64,000 nt of DNA from Shewanella woodyi ATCC 51908 (GCF_000019525.1 NC_010506.1:3038001-3102000), one strand, 5' to 3'. Shown: positions 23,801 to 32,517, counted from the first letter of the stretch. The notes: a model not told the origin generated them from the sequence alone. A program made the numbers and translations.

Positions 23801-25980
23801 AGCCACTCATTGTGTATTTCATCACCATTAGGAAAGATGATCCGCACGATATTATTACGCTCATCGTGGTAATACTGTTGAATCCCATCAATAGCACTCT
23901 TGTAATAAACGATGCGATTAGCATCATCAAAACGTATTTGATCGCTAAAGCGGCCTTCGGCGCCTCTCGATGCAATAGCACGTCCCTTGTCATCATAATC
24001 ATGCTCAACCCAGGTCTGACTTAAATCAGACCAGCGCAGCAGATACCCCTCTTCACTGTATTGATAATCAAAACTGCAACCGGGCGCCGCACGACAACTG
24101 AGCATCTGTCCATGCCTATCGTACTCATAACGGGCTAGTGTCTGGATTGGATTAAGCTCACTATCAAGTAACGTGAGCTTGCTGATGCGGTGGTGATGAC
24201 AATCCACCTGAATTTGCTGACCATCGGCTAACACAATCTGCTTTAATGTGCCGCGATCATAGAGAAAGTGATTACTGTTGCCCTTACCATCACTTATTTT
24301 AGTGAGCAGCAAGGTCGTGCCCATTGCATGATCAAAGCAGTATATAAGGCCACTCACATGGCGCATCACCAACTGCTTATTCTGTCGTGTTAAACGCCAT
24401 TCAGGCAGATGAGCAGCAAGGCTCTCCTCCCCCTCTTTTGGCAAAAGATAGACCGCTTGAGTGTATTGCTCATCGGTGAAAGTCGCCTGTTTTCCTTCAA
24501 GCTCAAGGCTCATATCCCAAATACTTCGCCAACGCGAGCCTAATAAACCAGGTAGCATCAAGCCTGCAGAGTGATAAAAACGTTTTTGGATTAAAGGGAG
24601 GCGACCGTTAAGAGTAAAATCGGTGCGCCAATCGACAACATAGCCGGTTGCCATATCAATAGGGCAGCCTTTAGTGCACACCCCCTCCTTACTTGATACT
24701 CCTCCATTTTTCTTACCCACTTCAGCCTTAGCGCCAGCATTATCTACCTCACCGCTATTTTTGCCCGCATTGGCCTGCACTTTTGGTTTTTTGCTTGCTT
24801 TAGGCCTAGGTGTTCCACTGACTTTAGTAACGATTTTACCAATAAACTCTGAGACCTTAGTGCAGATCCAACTAATCATCTCATCTATCTTTTTAGACAG
24901 CTTCATCATGACGTCGATTAAGGATTCAAATGCCCCCTTCATCAAACGAATTATCCAGCTGGATTTAGCCGCATTCGCTATAGTACGTCTTAATCCATCG
25001 ATGATCTTATTGAGCAGGGCAATGGCATCTTTTCCCTTCTCTCTTATGCTCTTCTCGAAGGTCGAAAGAAACTTGACTAAGTTGCCATTTGATAAGCCTC
25101 TTAGTGTCTTTATAGCAAACTGAATCGACTTTGAATCAGATTTTTTCATCGCTTTGATAATGGCATTACCAGATTTTTTAAGGGCATCACCTAAGCCTGG
25201 AATAAAGCCTATAACTGCTAAGCTACCCGCAGCCCAATGCCAAGGATCACTTCGATTTTCCTCATATCGATAAGTTTGCCAGCCCCAATCACCTAAGTCA
25301 TAAATATCAACCGCTTGGCCCACAACAGGGATAAAACCAACTGCCACTTGGCAAAAAAGCAGTACTGCACTGTTATCGCCCGCTTTACTGACAACCTCTG
25401 CAGGCAGACTGGTGTGAATTTTGTTGATCGCAATTTTTAATGATTTACTGCCATCATTAATCTGATCGTTAAGCTCCCAAAACCGTTTGTAGGCAGGTTC
25501 ATATTCATCGGCAACATCCATAAAAAAACTGGTGTCATCGACATCAACTTCATTGTCTGAACTGTCGCTGGCGTCATACTCTAAGTACCCCTTATTACGC
25601 AGTAAGGTAAACAGAGTAAAATACTCTCCAGCCAGTGCTGCATATTCAGGATTATCTTGTATTACAGGGTTATTAATGACCGTTTTGGGCGGTTCGAAAT
25701 CATCACTCCCCTCATCAAGAAGCATATCGAAACCACCACAGCCCATATCTTTAATAAGACATAAACCTTTTTTATCTGTCTTGCCTTGGATCTCTTTGTT
25801 ATTACTGTCGGTAAGAATAAAAGGCGCTTCAGGGACAGGCTTACCATCGTCATAGTGGTAATGGAGCAGAGCGGTACAGCCACACTCAGTGCATCCACCT
25901 GATACGACATTATCGGTAGAAAAGTTTTGTTCAGCCGCTTGCTCACTAGATATCAACTCTGCCTTACGATCGTTACTCAT
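20881..25980 (-). CDS. Rhs-repeat T6SS effector with a GIY-YIG-like C-terminal nuclease tail
   Basis: A 1699-aa Rhs protein. The N terminus has CTECGC and a short carbohydrate-like segment but no PAAR domain. Two hydrophobic stretches (VAVGFIPVVGQAVDIYDLGD, LAVIGFIPGLGDALKKS) near residues 210-265 resemble the membrane region of other T6SS Rhs toxins. DUF6531 starts at CPIDMATGYVVDWRTDF, followed by some thirty YD repeats and the core end RYYDPETCQYLSPDPIG...VDPFGLA, a DPxGL self-cleavage motif. The 131-residue variable tail has GTYSFRDNRGNQYTGSTNNF and R/H at NSRMADH, matching the GIY-YIG nuclease plan. It overlaps the upstream DUF4123 gene by ATGA. Confidence 0.9.
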   Translation of the reverse strand: MSNDRKAELISSEQAAEQNFSTDNVVSGGCTECGCTALLHYHYDDGKPVPEAPFILTDSNNKEIQGKTDKKGLCLIKDMGCGGFDMLLDEGSDDFEPPKTVINNPVIQDNPEYAALAGEYFTLFTLLRNKGYLEYDASDSSDNEVDVDDTSFFMDVADEYEPAYKRFWELNDQINDGSKSLKIAINKIHTSLPAEVVSKAGDNSAVLLFCQVAVGFIPVVGQAVDIYDLGDWGWQTYRYEENRSDPWHWAAGSLAVIGFIPGLGDALKKSGNAIIKAMKKSDSKSIQFAIKTLRGLSNGNLVKFLSTFEKSIREKGKDAIALLNKIIDGLRRTIANAAKSSWIIRLMKGAFESLIDVMMKLSKKIDEMISWICTKVSEFIGKIVTKVSGTPRPKASKKPKVQANAGKNSGEVDNAGAKAEVGKKNGGVSSKEGVCTKGCPIDMATGYVVDWRTDFTLNGRLPLIQKRFYHSAGLMLPGLLGSRWRSIWDMSLELEGKQATFTDEQYTQAVYLLPKEGEESLAAHLPEWRLTRQNKQLVMRHVSGLIYCFDHAMGTTLLLTKISDGKGNSNHFLYDRGTLKQIVLADGQQIQVDCHHHRISKLTLLDSELNPIQTLARYEYDRHGQMLSCRAAPGCSFDYQYSEEGYLLRWSDLSQTWVEHDYDDKGRAIASRGAEGRFSDQIRFDDANRIVYYKSAIDGIQQYYHDERNNIVRIIFPNGDEIHNEWLDNQLVAQSNALGERTEFSYDAWGQVEQVIAADGSVTSYQYDDNGRLIGHINPLGATWKYEYDVQGNLTCMSDPLNQQWFYQYTSLGQVAWVISPEGAQTGYQYNDSGQLTEILPPLGEKLMLDYDVLGRLSTQTRVSSEASVGEGVAAERKRVQRWHYQGSLPYPRAITHEDGTQSVYDYDIEGNVTRFTDALGHQFHYEYGAFDKMLASLDPQGAKTQYRYNGECQFEGVINSQQQEWCYHYNTSGQIIEERHYDGRITKFTYEGAGRISSKTAADGTSLHYFYDAVGRLTQKQSRDLDARITGNTYFEYDEASQLLKAENDHALIEFEYDELGRRITEQLNGHRVSSQYTNTGLRSRIERENTEGESYHPAADAIEFNWQLGQLKGLQIGAYHPLAFSHNQLGQETKRSNGLGFHLAQQHGPDGLLLNQQLIPSAHHAESLMGEGSEPFNNVHQATARGKGDSRYQHLQRSYQYNALNQISQIDDSHWGLSEFEHNSVGQITQHKQYAPGVENGTVKGAAKGTAQTGQAQQTQAFSYDSEQNLTQSSQVLSADNGNVIDFVQKRVEKALKYQQAGRVETVGDHTYRYDANGRAVEKCTRKAGFRPQTTFYQWDEEDQLIQVRLANGDCWHYQYDPFGRRIAKIKQSTKEQELRNTPSQFRYLWDGNNLVEQQKCYADGTLAHTTQWVYEPNSFRPLAQLTQNHGQNSQETADNLASELHYIVTDQAGTPRELCTENGDIEWRGEQSLWGEHHKWRLSVQAKSKHKKYLEDAANDPVNCDLRYQGQVFDSETGLYYNRHRYYDPETCQYLSPDPIGMAGGLRTQAYVHNPMEWVDPFGLAACPTAEAPQTHQINSAVDAPEGAGTYSFRDNRGNQYTGSTNNFNSRMADHIRDGRLPPGREVTFTQVNAPGRTEQGARRVRRFFEQKQIGLDSEGVPLPNKTSGWRSVSADKWSTYTDGNGNIDFTNPYFN
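20884..21276 (-). other. Variable toxin tail of the Rhs protein (GIY-YIG/URI-like)
   Basis: Codons 1569-1699, downstream of the DPFGLA junction. Expected GIY-YIG features are G-T-Y at 1592-1594, Y-T-G at 1604-1606, Arg 1614 and His 1618 in the following helix, and a Glu at 1642 or 1653. Both motifs are variants (GTY and YTG), as is common in polymorphic toxins. Nuclease activity is inferred. Confidence 0.65.
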
Positions 25981-26903
25981 ACTGAAACTTCCTTATCCAG
26001 TTCATTTAAGGCAGCTTGATAGAGCTTTTCCATCTTAGTTTTTGTGCCCTCTTGTTTCGCCTTTAACACTTTTTTTGCCCACTCTTGGCTAACAAATGTT
26101 TGGCCAAAAATGAGCGATAAACTTAAAAACTTCACCGTGTCCTGTCGATTACTAAAACCTTGATCATTCGCCACTTTTGTCTGCTGTTCAACAAAGCTGT
26201 GTAGACGCTCTTTAGGCCAGCTTAAGGTCTCTTTATGGTGAGTTTTCAGATGATCTTTATAGGCAGCAAACTGATCGCCTTGCTCCATATGCTCAAGGGC
26301 ATGCCATTGCTGCTCACTTAACTGCTGAGGTGTGCGTTGAGGGATCTCTGATTTTTGCTTCACTAAACGAGTCATGGCGCTTAAGGTTTCTCCCTCAAGT
26401 GAGACAAATTGAGCAATGGGGCCAAAAATGGCCGATACTTCATCGTTACTGCTGGCCTGCATCAAGGTCGACAGTACTTTCCAATCGCTTAAGCGTAATA
26501 GCCTTGATTCTCCGTTTTGACTCTCTAACCAGGTCCACTCCCTTAGGTGGCTCAATAGCTCTGTTAGCTGTTGGGCTGGCGTATAGGCATTCATATACCA
26601 CTCAAGTTGAATGCCTACTCCCCAATGTGCTTGATGGCATACCTTCTCTTTAAGCATCGGCCAGTTATCTTCGGTCACATTGATAAGGTAGGGCGAGATA
26701 GAAGCGTGTATTCGACCCGTTTCATCCCAATAAAGGCGAGAGTACTCTAGCGAGAAGCCATTGATATTTTCAGCCAGTGAAGGAACCTCATCATTGATGG
26801 CTGACTCAGCGAGAATAAAGCAGCCACCTTCAGCAATTGTGCTTAACCACATCTCAGAATCAATGTCTGCTATCTGCACGTTAGAATGCTTTTTCTCAGT
26901 CAT
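25977..26903 (-). CDS. DUF4123 adaptor, proximal to Rhs
   Basis: A 308-aa DUF4123 protein (Tap/TEC-type adaptor). Such proteins load effectors onto VgrG. Recognised by FILAESAINDEVPSLAENI near the N terminus, SPYLINVTEDNWP, and the block SRLLRLSDWKVLSTLM...SAIFGPIAQFV, which matches the family's R-yDPrvl...ffGp pattern. The C-terminal ~100 residues are charged and helical, probably cargo-specific. It is coupled to both neighbours by ATGA overlaps (26900-26903 and 25977-25980), so it is most likely dedicated to the Rhs effector. Confidence 0.78.
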   Translation of the reverse strand: MTEKKHSNVQIADIDSEMWLSTIAEGGCFILAESAINDEVPSLAENINGFSLEYSRLYWDETGRIHASISPYLINVTEDNWPMLKEKVCHQAHWGVGIQLEWYMNAYTPAQQLTELLSHLREWTWLESQNGESRLLRLSDWKVLSTLMQASSNDEVSAIFGPIAQFVSLEGETLSAMTRLVKQKSEIPQRTPQQLSEQQWHALEHMEQGDQFAAYKDHLKTHHKETLSWPKERLHSFVEQQTKVANDQGFSNRQDTVKFLSLSLIFGQTFVSQEWAKKVLKAKQEGTKTKMEKLYQAALNELDKEVSV

Positions 26904-27919
26904 GCCGCATCACTTCCTTGTTCTACACCCGCGAGCCACAATGCCTGTTTAGCTCGAAAAATCTCATCATAAATGGGTGGATTAAGTTGGTTAAACATCT
27001 GAATACTTGTTCGAAGGTCATGCTTAAGCATCAGCGCTTTAAATGCCTCCTTTTCAAAGTAATCATGTTCTAAAACAAACCGGTACACAGCGAATGTTTC
27101 AAATGAAAATTCACTCTCATCGGGGTAACTCTCTTTTGCTACTTCGATGCTGTTTAAGAAAAGCCAACTAAGTTGGTCAATATTGAGTTCAAAGGAGAAG
27201 TACTGTGAAAGCCGCAAAAAGATATCGTTAACCATACGATGGCGGCGTTGGCTTCTGCTAAGCAGCTCATACTGACTATCACTGAGCCTATAGGGATTAT
27301 CACGACTAAATATCACTTCAGTTGCCGCCGCAGTACCAGCAGGCTTTGATAAGAGTGAGAAGCGAACCTCCCCCTTTCCATCACTTTGAGCAACTTGCTC
27401 TTCATCAGGCACTGACTCACAAGGCAGGTAGAACTGTGTGTTAGCGCCCAAGAAATCGAGCTGCTCTTGTGAAGATAAGCTGGGCCAGAGCATTGCAAGC
27501 ACAACAGGGGAATAACAAGCTAGAAGCTCTTGCTCACCGTTAGGGTAAATCGCGGATATCCTTTGGTGCCAAAAGTGACGTAACTCAGTCAACGAACATT
27601 GGCTTTCAAGCAAAATACAGGCTTTATTGAATAAGCTTGTCTGCTCAAGTAACCAATAATAGAGGGTTTCACCAGCCCCTCCCTCCTCTATAACCACTAT
27701 CAGAGGGGAGGCAGACATTAGCGCTTCATAGGAAGACTCTTGAAAAAGATAGCACCATAACTGTCTTGCCTTAGGCTGAAAGCTGGACCAAAAAGTCCAA
27801 AAATCATCATAATGATTGGGATCAACAAGCAGAAATACTTGCCTATTTGAACCTTCACTTAAGATCTTAAAGAGATCGTATTGCTTAGAATGCTCAGCAA
27901 GACTGCGGTTATCACTCAT
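26900..27919 (-). CDS. Second DUF4123-type adaptor
   Basis: A 339-aa protein with DUF4123-like N-terminal features: QVFLLVDPN, YLFQESSYEALMSASPLIVVIEEG, and ELRHFWHQRISAIYPNGEQELLACYSPVVLAMLWP. It is diverged from the neighbouring DUF4123 protein. Its C-terminal half is helical. The stop codon overlaps the next start (ATGA). It may serve the upstream PAAR-lipase, or act as a pair with its neighbour on Rhs; the sequence does not decide this. Confidence 0.65.
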   Translation of the reverse strand: MSDNRSLAEHSKQYDLFKILSEGSNRQVFLLVDPNHYDDFWTFWSSFQPKARQLWCYLFQESSYEALMSASPLIVVIEEGGAGETLYYWLLEQTSLFNKACILLESQCSLTELRHFWHQRISAIYPNGEQELLACYSPVVLAMLWPSLSSQEQLDFLGANTQFYLPCESVPDEEQVAQSDGKGEVRFSLLSKPAGTAAATEVIFSRDNPYRLSDSQYELLSRSQRRHRMVNDIFLRLSQYFSFELNIDQLSWLFLNSIEVAKESYPDESEFSFETFAVYRFVLEHDYFEKEAFKALMLKHDLRTSIQMFNQLNPPIYDEIFRAKQALWLAGVEQGSDAA

Positions 27920-27953
27920 GACTGCAGCCTCCTAGCCGCCATTAAAATCCTTG

Positions 27954-27969
27954 CCACCCTCACGGGTGG
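27954..27969 (-). other. Hairpin between the ankyrin gene and the DUF4123 genes
   Basis: CCACCC-TCAC-GGGTGG is a perfect 6-bp GC stem in the 77-nt gap upstream of the first DUF4123 gene. A weak T-run (GGATTTTAA) follows at a distance. It may partly separate expression of the two effector cassettes. Confidence 0.4.
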
Positions 27970-27996
27970 ATACTGCCTAACCTTTACGAGAGCTGT

Positions 27997-28803
27997 TTAA
28001 TTGGCTGGCCTACCGTTTTTCTCCCACATGGCTCGCACCTCTTGTGGCGTTGGTGGCGGAAATTTAACCCCTTGATCAATAAGGTGCTGCTTAATTTTCA
28101 TCACCCAAGGGTAGTTGAAACTATCTGGCGCAATAATCCCATCTTCAATAGGTTCATATACGCTCCACGCTAGATCTGAGCCAGTATCGTCGTAAATATA
28201 GGGATCTGCGCCTTTAAGTAGGAAGAAATAGGCAAACTCATACTTCATGATATAAGTAGGATACAGAGCACTATTGCTACCACTTCTGTCCTTCAGGTTC
28301 ACGTCAGCGCCATACTCCAATAAGGTGTTGATGTTGTCCCAGTTCTCGCCTCCAATGGCATCAAACATAGCAGGCATGCCATCACTATCGATAGAATTGG
28401 GGTTACCTCCCGCTTCAAGCAGCATTTCTAGCCACTCAGGAGCATAATCACGCGCAACTAATGTGACCGCATTATCACCATCTCCGTCGGAAAAATTTGG
28501 ATCTGCGCCTAAATCCAAAGCACGTTGTGTGGCCTTTAAATCATTAGTTTGGGTGATCAACCAGAGTAGCGGCGTGATCTCCTCATTACCCAATATATTG
28601 AGTTCTACTCCCTCAGCAATAAGCTGTTTTGCGGTGCTGATATCATCAGCTTGAATGCTCTTTAACAGCTGCACCATATTTGGTTCAAAAAACAGTTCTG
28701 CTTTCATATTTGTGTCTTCCCTCGCAATGGCAGAAAAATAGCAAGCCGAAAAAAGGCCCAATAGTAGAGATAACCCAAGGGTAAATGTTCGTTTAAATCT
28801 CAT
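27997..28803 (-). CDS. Exported ankyrin-repeat protein, candidate immunity to the PAAR-lipase
   Basis: A 268-aa protein. Residues 1-27 are a Sec-type signal (MRFKRTFTLGLSLLLGLFSACYFSAIA); the internal FSAC is a poor lipobox, so lipidation is uncertain. About four ankyrin-type repeats follow, for example ADDISTAKQLIAEGVELNILG, ALDLGADPNFSDGDGDNAV, LLEAGGNPNSIDSDGMPA and LLEYGADVNLKDRSGSN. Its start overlaps the lipase stop by 1 nt (TAATG), typical of effector-immunity pairs. A periplasmic location fits neutralisation of a lipase delivered to the periplasm. Confidence 0.75.
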   Translation of the reverse strand: MRFKRTFTLGLSLLLGLFSACYFSAIAREDTNMKAELFFEPNMVQLLKSIQADDISTAKQLIAEGVELNILGNEEITPLLWLITQTNDLKATQRALDLGADPNFSDGDGDNAVTLVARDYAPEWLEMLLEAGGNPNSIDSDGMPAMFDAIGGENWDNINTLLEYGADVNLKDRSGSNSALYPTYIMKYEFAYFFLLKGADPYIYDDTGSDLAWSVYEPIEDGIIAPDSFNYPWVMKIKQHLIDQGVKFPPPTPQEVRAMWEKNGRPAN

Positions 28804-30188
28804 TATTGTCCCCAGTGGTATTGCGTCAATGTAGTAATATCTTGTTTTTTCTGCGCCTCGATCCCCGCAATCACTTGATCCATACCATGACGGGTAACTG
28901 GGTTACCACCTTCGATACTTTTAAGTTCTCGCATATTACCCGGAGCTTCTGGCGCGGCGCCGCTATTGAGAATCGCAGCCCCTAATATCCCACCGATTGC
29001 CGTGCCCACTGTGCCACCTAAAGCACTGCCAACACCCGCTAATAATGGGGCAACCACACCTCTATTACTCTGTAGTAGAGTCAGCACTTCACCATCAACG
29101 GACTGGCTTTGTATCAACCCCTTAATTTTTTCCATCTTTAACCCTCCCTGACGGCTAACAGTATTCTCGTGTAAACCGGCCGAGTTAAAGCTATAACCCT
29201 TAATTCCTGTCACACCGACCGCACTCGCTGCTAAGCCTCCACCTAAAGAGTGGCCTACAATTTCAACCTCTTTACCTAGAGAGCGTTTAACTTGCCGCGC
29301 TAAATGCATCGCCTGATCATACTGCTTTGTCTGTTTACCAATACCTTGAGCACCATTAGTTTTCCAGTCTTTTTTCCCAGTAACACCATTATTGGTACCT
29401 CGGTAGGTCAGCATGGTGGCATCATTTATTTCTGATTTAAATATGGCAGCACCAAATCCAGATTTTTTACTCATTACCACTGCATTTTCTAACCCGGGAA
29501 TTGTTTTAGTATCAAGTACTTCAAGCCCAACAGGTGCTTCAGGTAGTGGGTATTTTGCAGGATCCCGTCGGTTCTCATCGACTCTATAGACATACTGCGC
29601 CGCTTCAGCACGTAAAATACTGTCATTATTAAAATCTAACCTTTCACTGGCCGCTTTAATTTTAGGGTCACTTTCATTTGCTGTGGAGCTTGCCAACTTT
29701 TTACGTGCCTGATAGCGCGCTTTTCTCTGCTTCACCGTTGTAACGACAGAATCCGCGGTGATGAACTGATTAGCAGGCTCTCCCCATTTGATGGCCGCTA
29801 AAATCGGCATGGGCGCCATCGCTAACAGCGGCGTGTTATCTTTAACTGCATTTTCACCACATTTATGCGTCGGCGATTTATAGGGGGTATCACCTATAAG
29901 TACATCGCCACTGCCTGCTGCAACTGAGCCGCCACAACCCACAGCATCACCAACACGAGCAGCAGGTTTACCATTGATAGAAACATTAGATGACCCCGCA
30001 GAGATACTGCGACCATGGATACCGTGGGGCATATTTGGACAGGGGCAAGCATGCAGCAATACCGTGTCACCTTTACGCGCAGCGGGCTTGCCGTTAATGC
30101 TAACATCACCACTGCCTGCGATAATAGGCGTTGCAGGCATACAACCATGGCCTGCACAACTATCCCCTAATCGAGCTGCTTTTGGCAT
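28803..30188 (-). CDS. PAAR-lipase T6SS effector (Tle-like)
   Basis: A 461-aa fusion. Residues 1-105 form a PAAR-type spike tip (RLGDSCAGHGC, VSINGKPAARKGD, VSINGKPAARVGDAVGCGG), with cysteines and histidines suited to metal binding. After a linker, residues ~190-400 form an alpha/beta-hydrolase resembling class 3 lipases, with LTYRGTNN and the nucleophile elbow VGHSLGGGLAAS, followed by KGYSFNSAG. A small-residue-rich segment (VVAPLLAGVGSALGGTVGTAIGG) near residue 380 may insert in membranes. It lies 9 nt after vgrG, so it should cap the VgrG spike itself. Substrate (probably phospholipid) is inferred. Confidence 0.85.
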   Translation of the reverse strand: MPKAARLGDSCAGHGCMPATPIIAGSGDVSINGKPAARKGDTVLLHACPCPNMPHGIHGRSISAGSSNVSINGKPAARVGDAVGCGGSVAAGSGDVLIGDTPYKSPTHKCGENAVKDNTPLLAMAPMPILAAIKWGEPANQFITADSVVTTVKQRKARYQARKKLASSTANESDPKIKAASERLDFNNDSILRAEAAQYVYRVDENRRDPAKYPLPEAPVGLEVLDTKTIPGLENAVVMSKKSGFGAAIFKSEINDATMLTYRGTNNGVTGKKDWKTNGAQGIGKQTKQYDQAMHLARQVKRSLGKEVEIVGHSLGGGLAASAVGVTGIKGYSFNSAGLHENTVSRQGGLKMEKIKGLIQSQSVDGEVLTLLQSNRGVVAPLLAGVGSALGGTVGTAIGGILGAAILNSGAAPEAPGNMRELKSIEGGNPVTRHGMDQVIAGIEAQKKQDITTLTQYHWGQ

Positions 30189-30197
30189 AACGCTTCC

Positions 30198-32246
30198 TTA
30201 ACGCCTATCAGCAGTTTCTGGGATTGAAGGTTTAGCGGGCTCTTCTGGTTTCACCGCTTTAGGCGCTGTCCCTGTTCCAGGGGATCCGCCCTCATTTATC
30301 TTCACTTTACTGCCAGAGATAGTCACACCACCGCTATCAATCTTAATAAAGCCACCGGGACCTTTAATAGTGAGTTCATCACCAGCTTCGAGGACGATTT
30401 TACTTGCTTTAAGATAGCTCTCGTTATCGACTTTGATCTGTTGATTGGCGCCAATTATCTTCTCTTCCGAGGCTGCAATACTCGTCTGGCTAGCACCATC
30501 AATTTGAGTAATGATGCCCCCGCCAATATAACGCTTAACCATACCTACCACTCGGTGAATAAGGTTACGTCCAACAAGGACTTGATGATCCCGCCCAACT
30601 TGAGCTATCTCATCTTGTCCTATTGTTGTATGGCGGTGCTGCTTAACCAGTTCAAATTTGTCATGTTCAACAGTCAGATGCTGATCGTAGCCAATCTCCT
30701 CTCTATGAATATTGTTAATCACCATATCCATATCTTTCTGTCCATGAACATAGATCTGCTCACGACTGGCCTCATCTTCAAAACGCAGTTCATTAAACCC
30801 TTCGGCTTTATGACTCTGGGTTTTAATCACGGTTCGGGTTTTATGATTAGGCAAGATATAGGGGGTTACATTGGTGGTGTGATAGGCTCTACCTGTAATA
30901 ATTGGCTGATCGGGATCGCCCTCTAAGAAGCTAACAATCACTTCATGACCAATACGTGGCACAGCCATCATGCCATATTGCCCCCCAGCCCAACCTTGAC
31001 TGACTCGAACCCAGCAGCTGGAGTGCTCGTTACTCTCTCCATATCTGTCCCATGGGAACTGGACTTTTACTCGGCCAAACTCATCACAAAATATCTCTTC
31101 ATTTTTGGGGCCAACCACAATGGCAATTTGTGGACCTGTAACCAAAGGCTTACTGTTTGGCTCAGCCTGCCAAGGGTTATTACCTGGGATTGCATGAAAT
31201 TGATTACTGTAACGTGTGGGCTTTTGTGTGTTTGCCTCTTCAGCTGCCGCCCCCTGCTCACCAGTGTGTTCAATCGACGTTAATATCCAGTCACGATTAA
31301 GCGCTCGGTCATTATGTTCAATGAGATCGAACTTAAAACCTGGGATAGCCTGCAAAATATTACTCTGCCCTGTGGCAACTTGAGCATCACGGCGCAGATA
31401 TTCTTGACGAACTTGTGTAATAGGAACCCCAGCAGCATCATCTTTATAGCGACCAGGGTAATCAAAATGCTCATAGTCAGGCTTTTGAAACTTGAGCTCT
31501 TGGCCCTTACTGCTTTGCAGAAAACTATATTGAGGCTTCTTAAAGCTGTAATCTTTTAAGCTGATATTAGCGGGCTTAATTTGGTGTTGGTAACTAAATT
31601 GATTAACAAAGGTGTTTTCGGCAACTCCACCACTGAGCACGTTATAGGGAAATGGGCTTTTTAAGCCACTCAATTTACTTGTGCTGTCACAGAAGATAAG
31701 TGTGTGAACATCTTGAGTATGCTCAAAATAGTAAAACAGCCCCACTTCCGCAGCTAAACGGCTGATAAACTCGAAATCCGTTTCACTGTATTGAACACAA
31801 TACTCACGTACTTCAGATTCAAATCGTGCATCACAGCTAAAGGCGTAATCACTTATCCCCATCTCATTTAGCAGGGTTGAGATGATGACAAGTACATTTT
31901 GCTGCTGGAATATTCGACTATTCTTTCTTAATTTCAGGCGTGATAAAGCGGGAACGATAGTGACATTGTATTGAGTATGATGATGACCACTGTCACCTTT
32001 ACTGAACTGACTGACGATGCCATGAACATGTCGCTCAACACTCTCCCCTTGCGACCAGCTCATTAAACCGGTTTGATCAACAATCGCCTCAGGGGTCAGA
32101 TTATCGAGCCGACTCAGCAGAGTGAGCTTAACTTCAAAAGGACTCGATAAGCTTTCAATAAAATTGAAATCAAGCACGTCAAAGCTATCATCAGCTAAGC
32201 TTTGCGCTTTAAAATGAAACCGCAATCCGGAGCCTAAAAGCGCCAT
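30198..32246 (-). CDS. vgrG: VgrG spike protein (TssI)
   Basis: A 682-aa T6SS spike subunit. The N-terminal gp27-like region contains YCVQYSETDFEFISRLAAEVGLFYYFEH; the gp5-like OB fold has GPKNEEIFCDEFGRVKVQFPWDRYGE, CWVRVSQGWAGGQYGMMAVPRIGHEVIVSFLEGDPDQPIITGRAYH; the beta-helix follows, and the tail ends without an extra effector domain. The ATG at 32246 (MALLGSG) is chosen for its AAGGA site; longer in-frame starts to 32303 lack one. Directly followed by the PAAR-lipase. Confidence 0.95.
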   Translation of the reverse strand: MALLGSGLRFHFKAQSLADDSFDVLDFNFIESLSSPFEVKLTLLSRLDNLTPEAIVDQTGLMSWSQGESVERHVHGIVSQFSKGDSGHHHTQYNVTIVPALSRLKLRKNSRIFQQQNVLVIISTLLNEMGISDYAFSCDARFESEVREYCVQYSETDFEFISRLAAEVGLFYYFEHTQDVHTLIFCDSTSKLSGLKSPFPYNVLSGGVAENTFVNQFSYQHQIKPANISLKDYSFKKPQYSFLQSSKGQELKFQKPDYEHFDYPGRYKDDAAGVPITQVRQEYLRRDAQVATGQSNILQAIPGFKFDLIEHNDRALNRDWILTSIEHTGEQGAAAEEANTQKPTRYSNQFHAIPGNNPWQAEPNSKPLVTGPQIAIVVGPKNEEIFCDEFGRVKVQFPWDRYGESNEHSSCWVRVSQGWAGGQYGMMAVPRIGHEVIVSFLEGDPDQPIITGRAYHTTNVTPYILPNHKTRTVIKTQSHKAEGFNELRFEDEASREQIYVHGQKDMDMVINNIHREEIGYDQHLTVEHDKFELVKQHRHTTIGQDEIAQVGRDHQVLVGRNLIHRVVGMVKRYIGGGIITQIDGASQTSIAASEEKIIGANQQIKVDNESYLKASKIVLEAGDELTIKGPGGFIKIDSGGVTISGSKVKINEGGSPGTGTAPKAVKPEEPAKPSIPETADRR

Positions 32247-32433
32247 ACCAATATCCTTATCTAAATGGGGCAACCTCATTATTCCAATGAGATTAAAAAT
32301 CAAAGGCTAAAACATTCAAAACTCATGCATTCAACATTCATTTAAAAGAATGCGCTAACCTATGATCTTTACTGATTAAACTGTCATGAAAAAATATGAA
32401 GCATAACCGTGCCAATTAAGCCTTCTATGTAAA

Positions 32434-32454
32434 CGGGAGCACCTAAGTGCCCCG
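32434..32454 (-). terminator. Hairpin between hcp and vgrG
   Basis: On the minus strand CGGGGCAC-TTAG-GTGCTCCCG forms a stem with a one-base bulge, followed by TTTACATAG. It could attenuate transcription after the highly expressed hcp. The U-run is short. Confidence 0.45.
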
Positions 32455-32517
32455 CTTATTCACCTTAAGCACCGCTTACTTAACGTAAACCAGTGCTTAT
32501 CAGTTTTACGACCGATT

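Noticed and set aside
24674..25123. 149-aa rightward reading frame opposite Rhs
   Set aside because: Antisense to the Rhs linker region; hydrophobicity mirrors Lys/Ala-rich codons on the real strand.
25532..25855. 107-aa rightward reading frame near the Rhs start
   Set aside because: Antisense shadow of the Asp/Ser-rich N-terminal Rhs coding region.
30441..30926. 161-aa rightward reading frame opposite vgrG
   Set aside because: Shadow of the conserved VgrG beta-helix coding region; no ribosome site or family.
32399..32415. Second sigma-54-like site (TTGGCACGGTTATGCTT) before vgrG
   Set aside because: The GG-GC distance is 9 nt, one short of the strictly required 10. The TTGGCACG match is striking but not enough without functional data.
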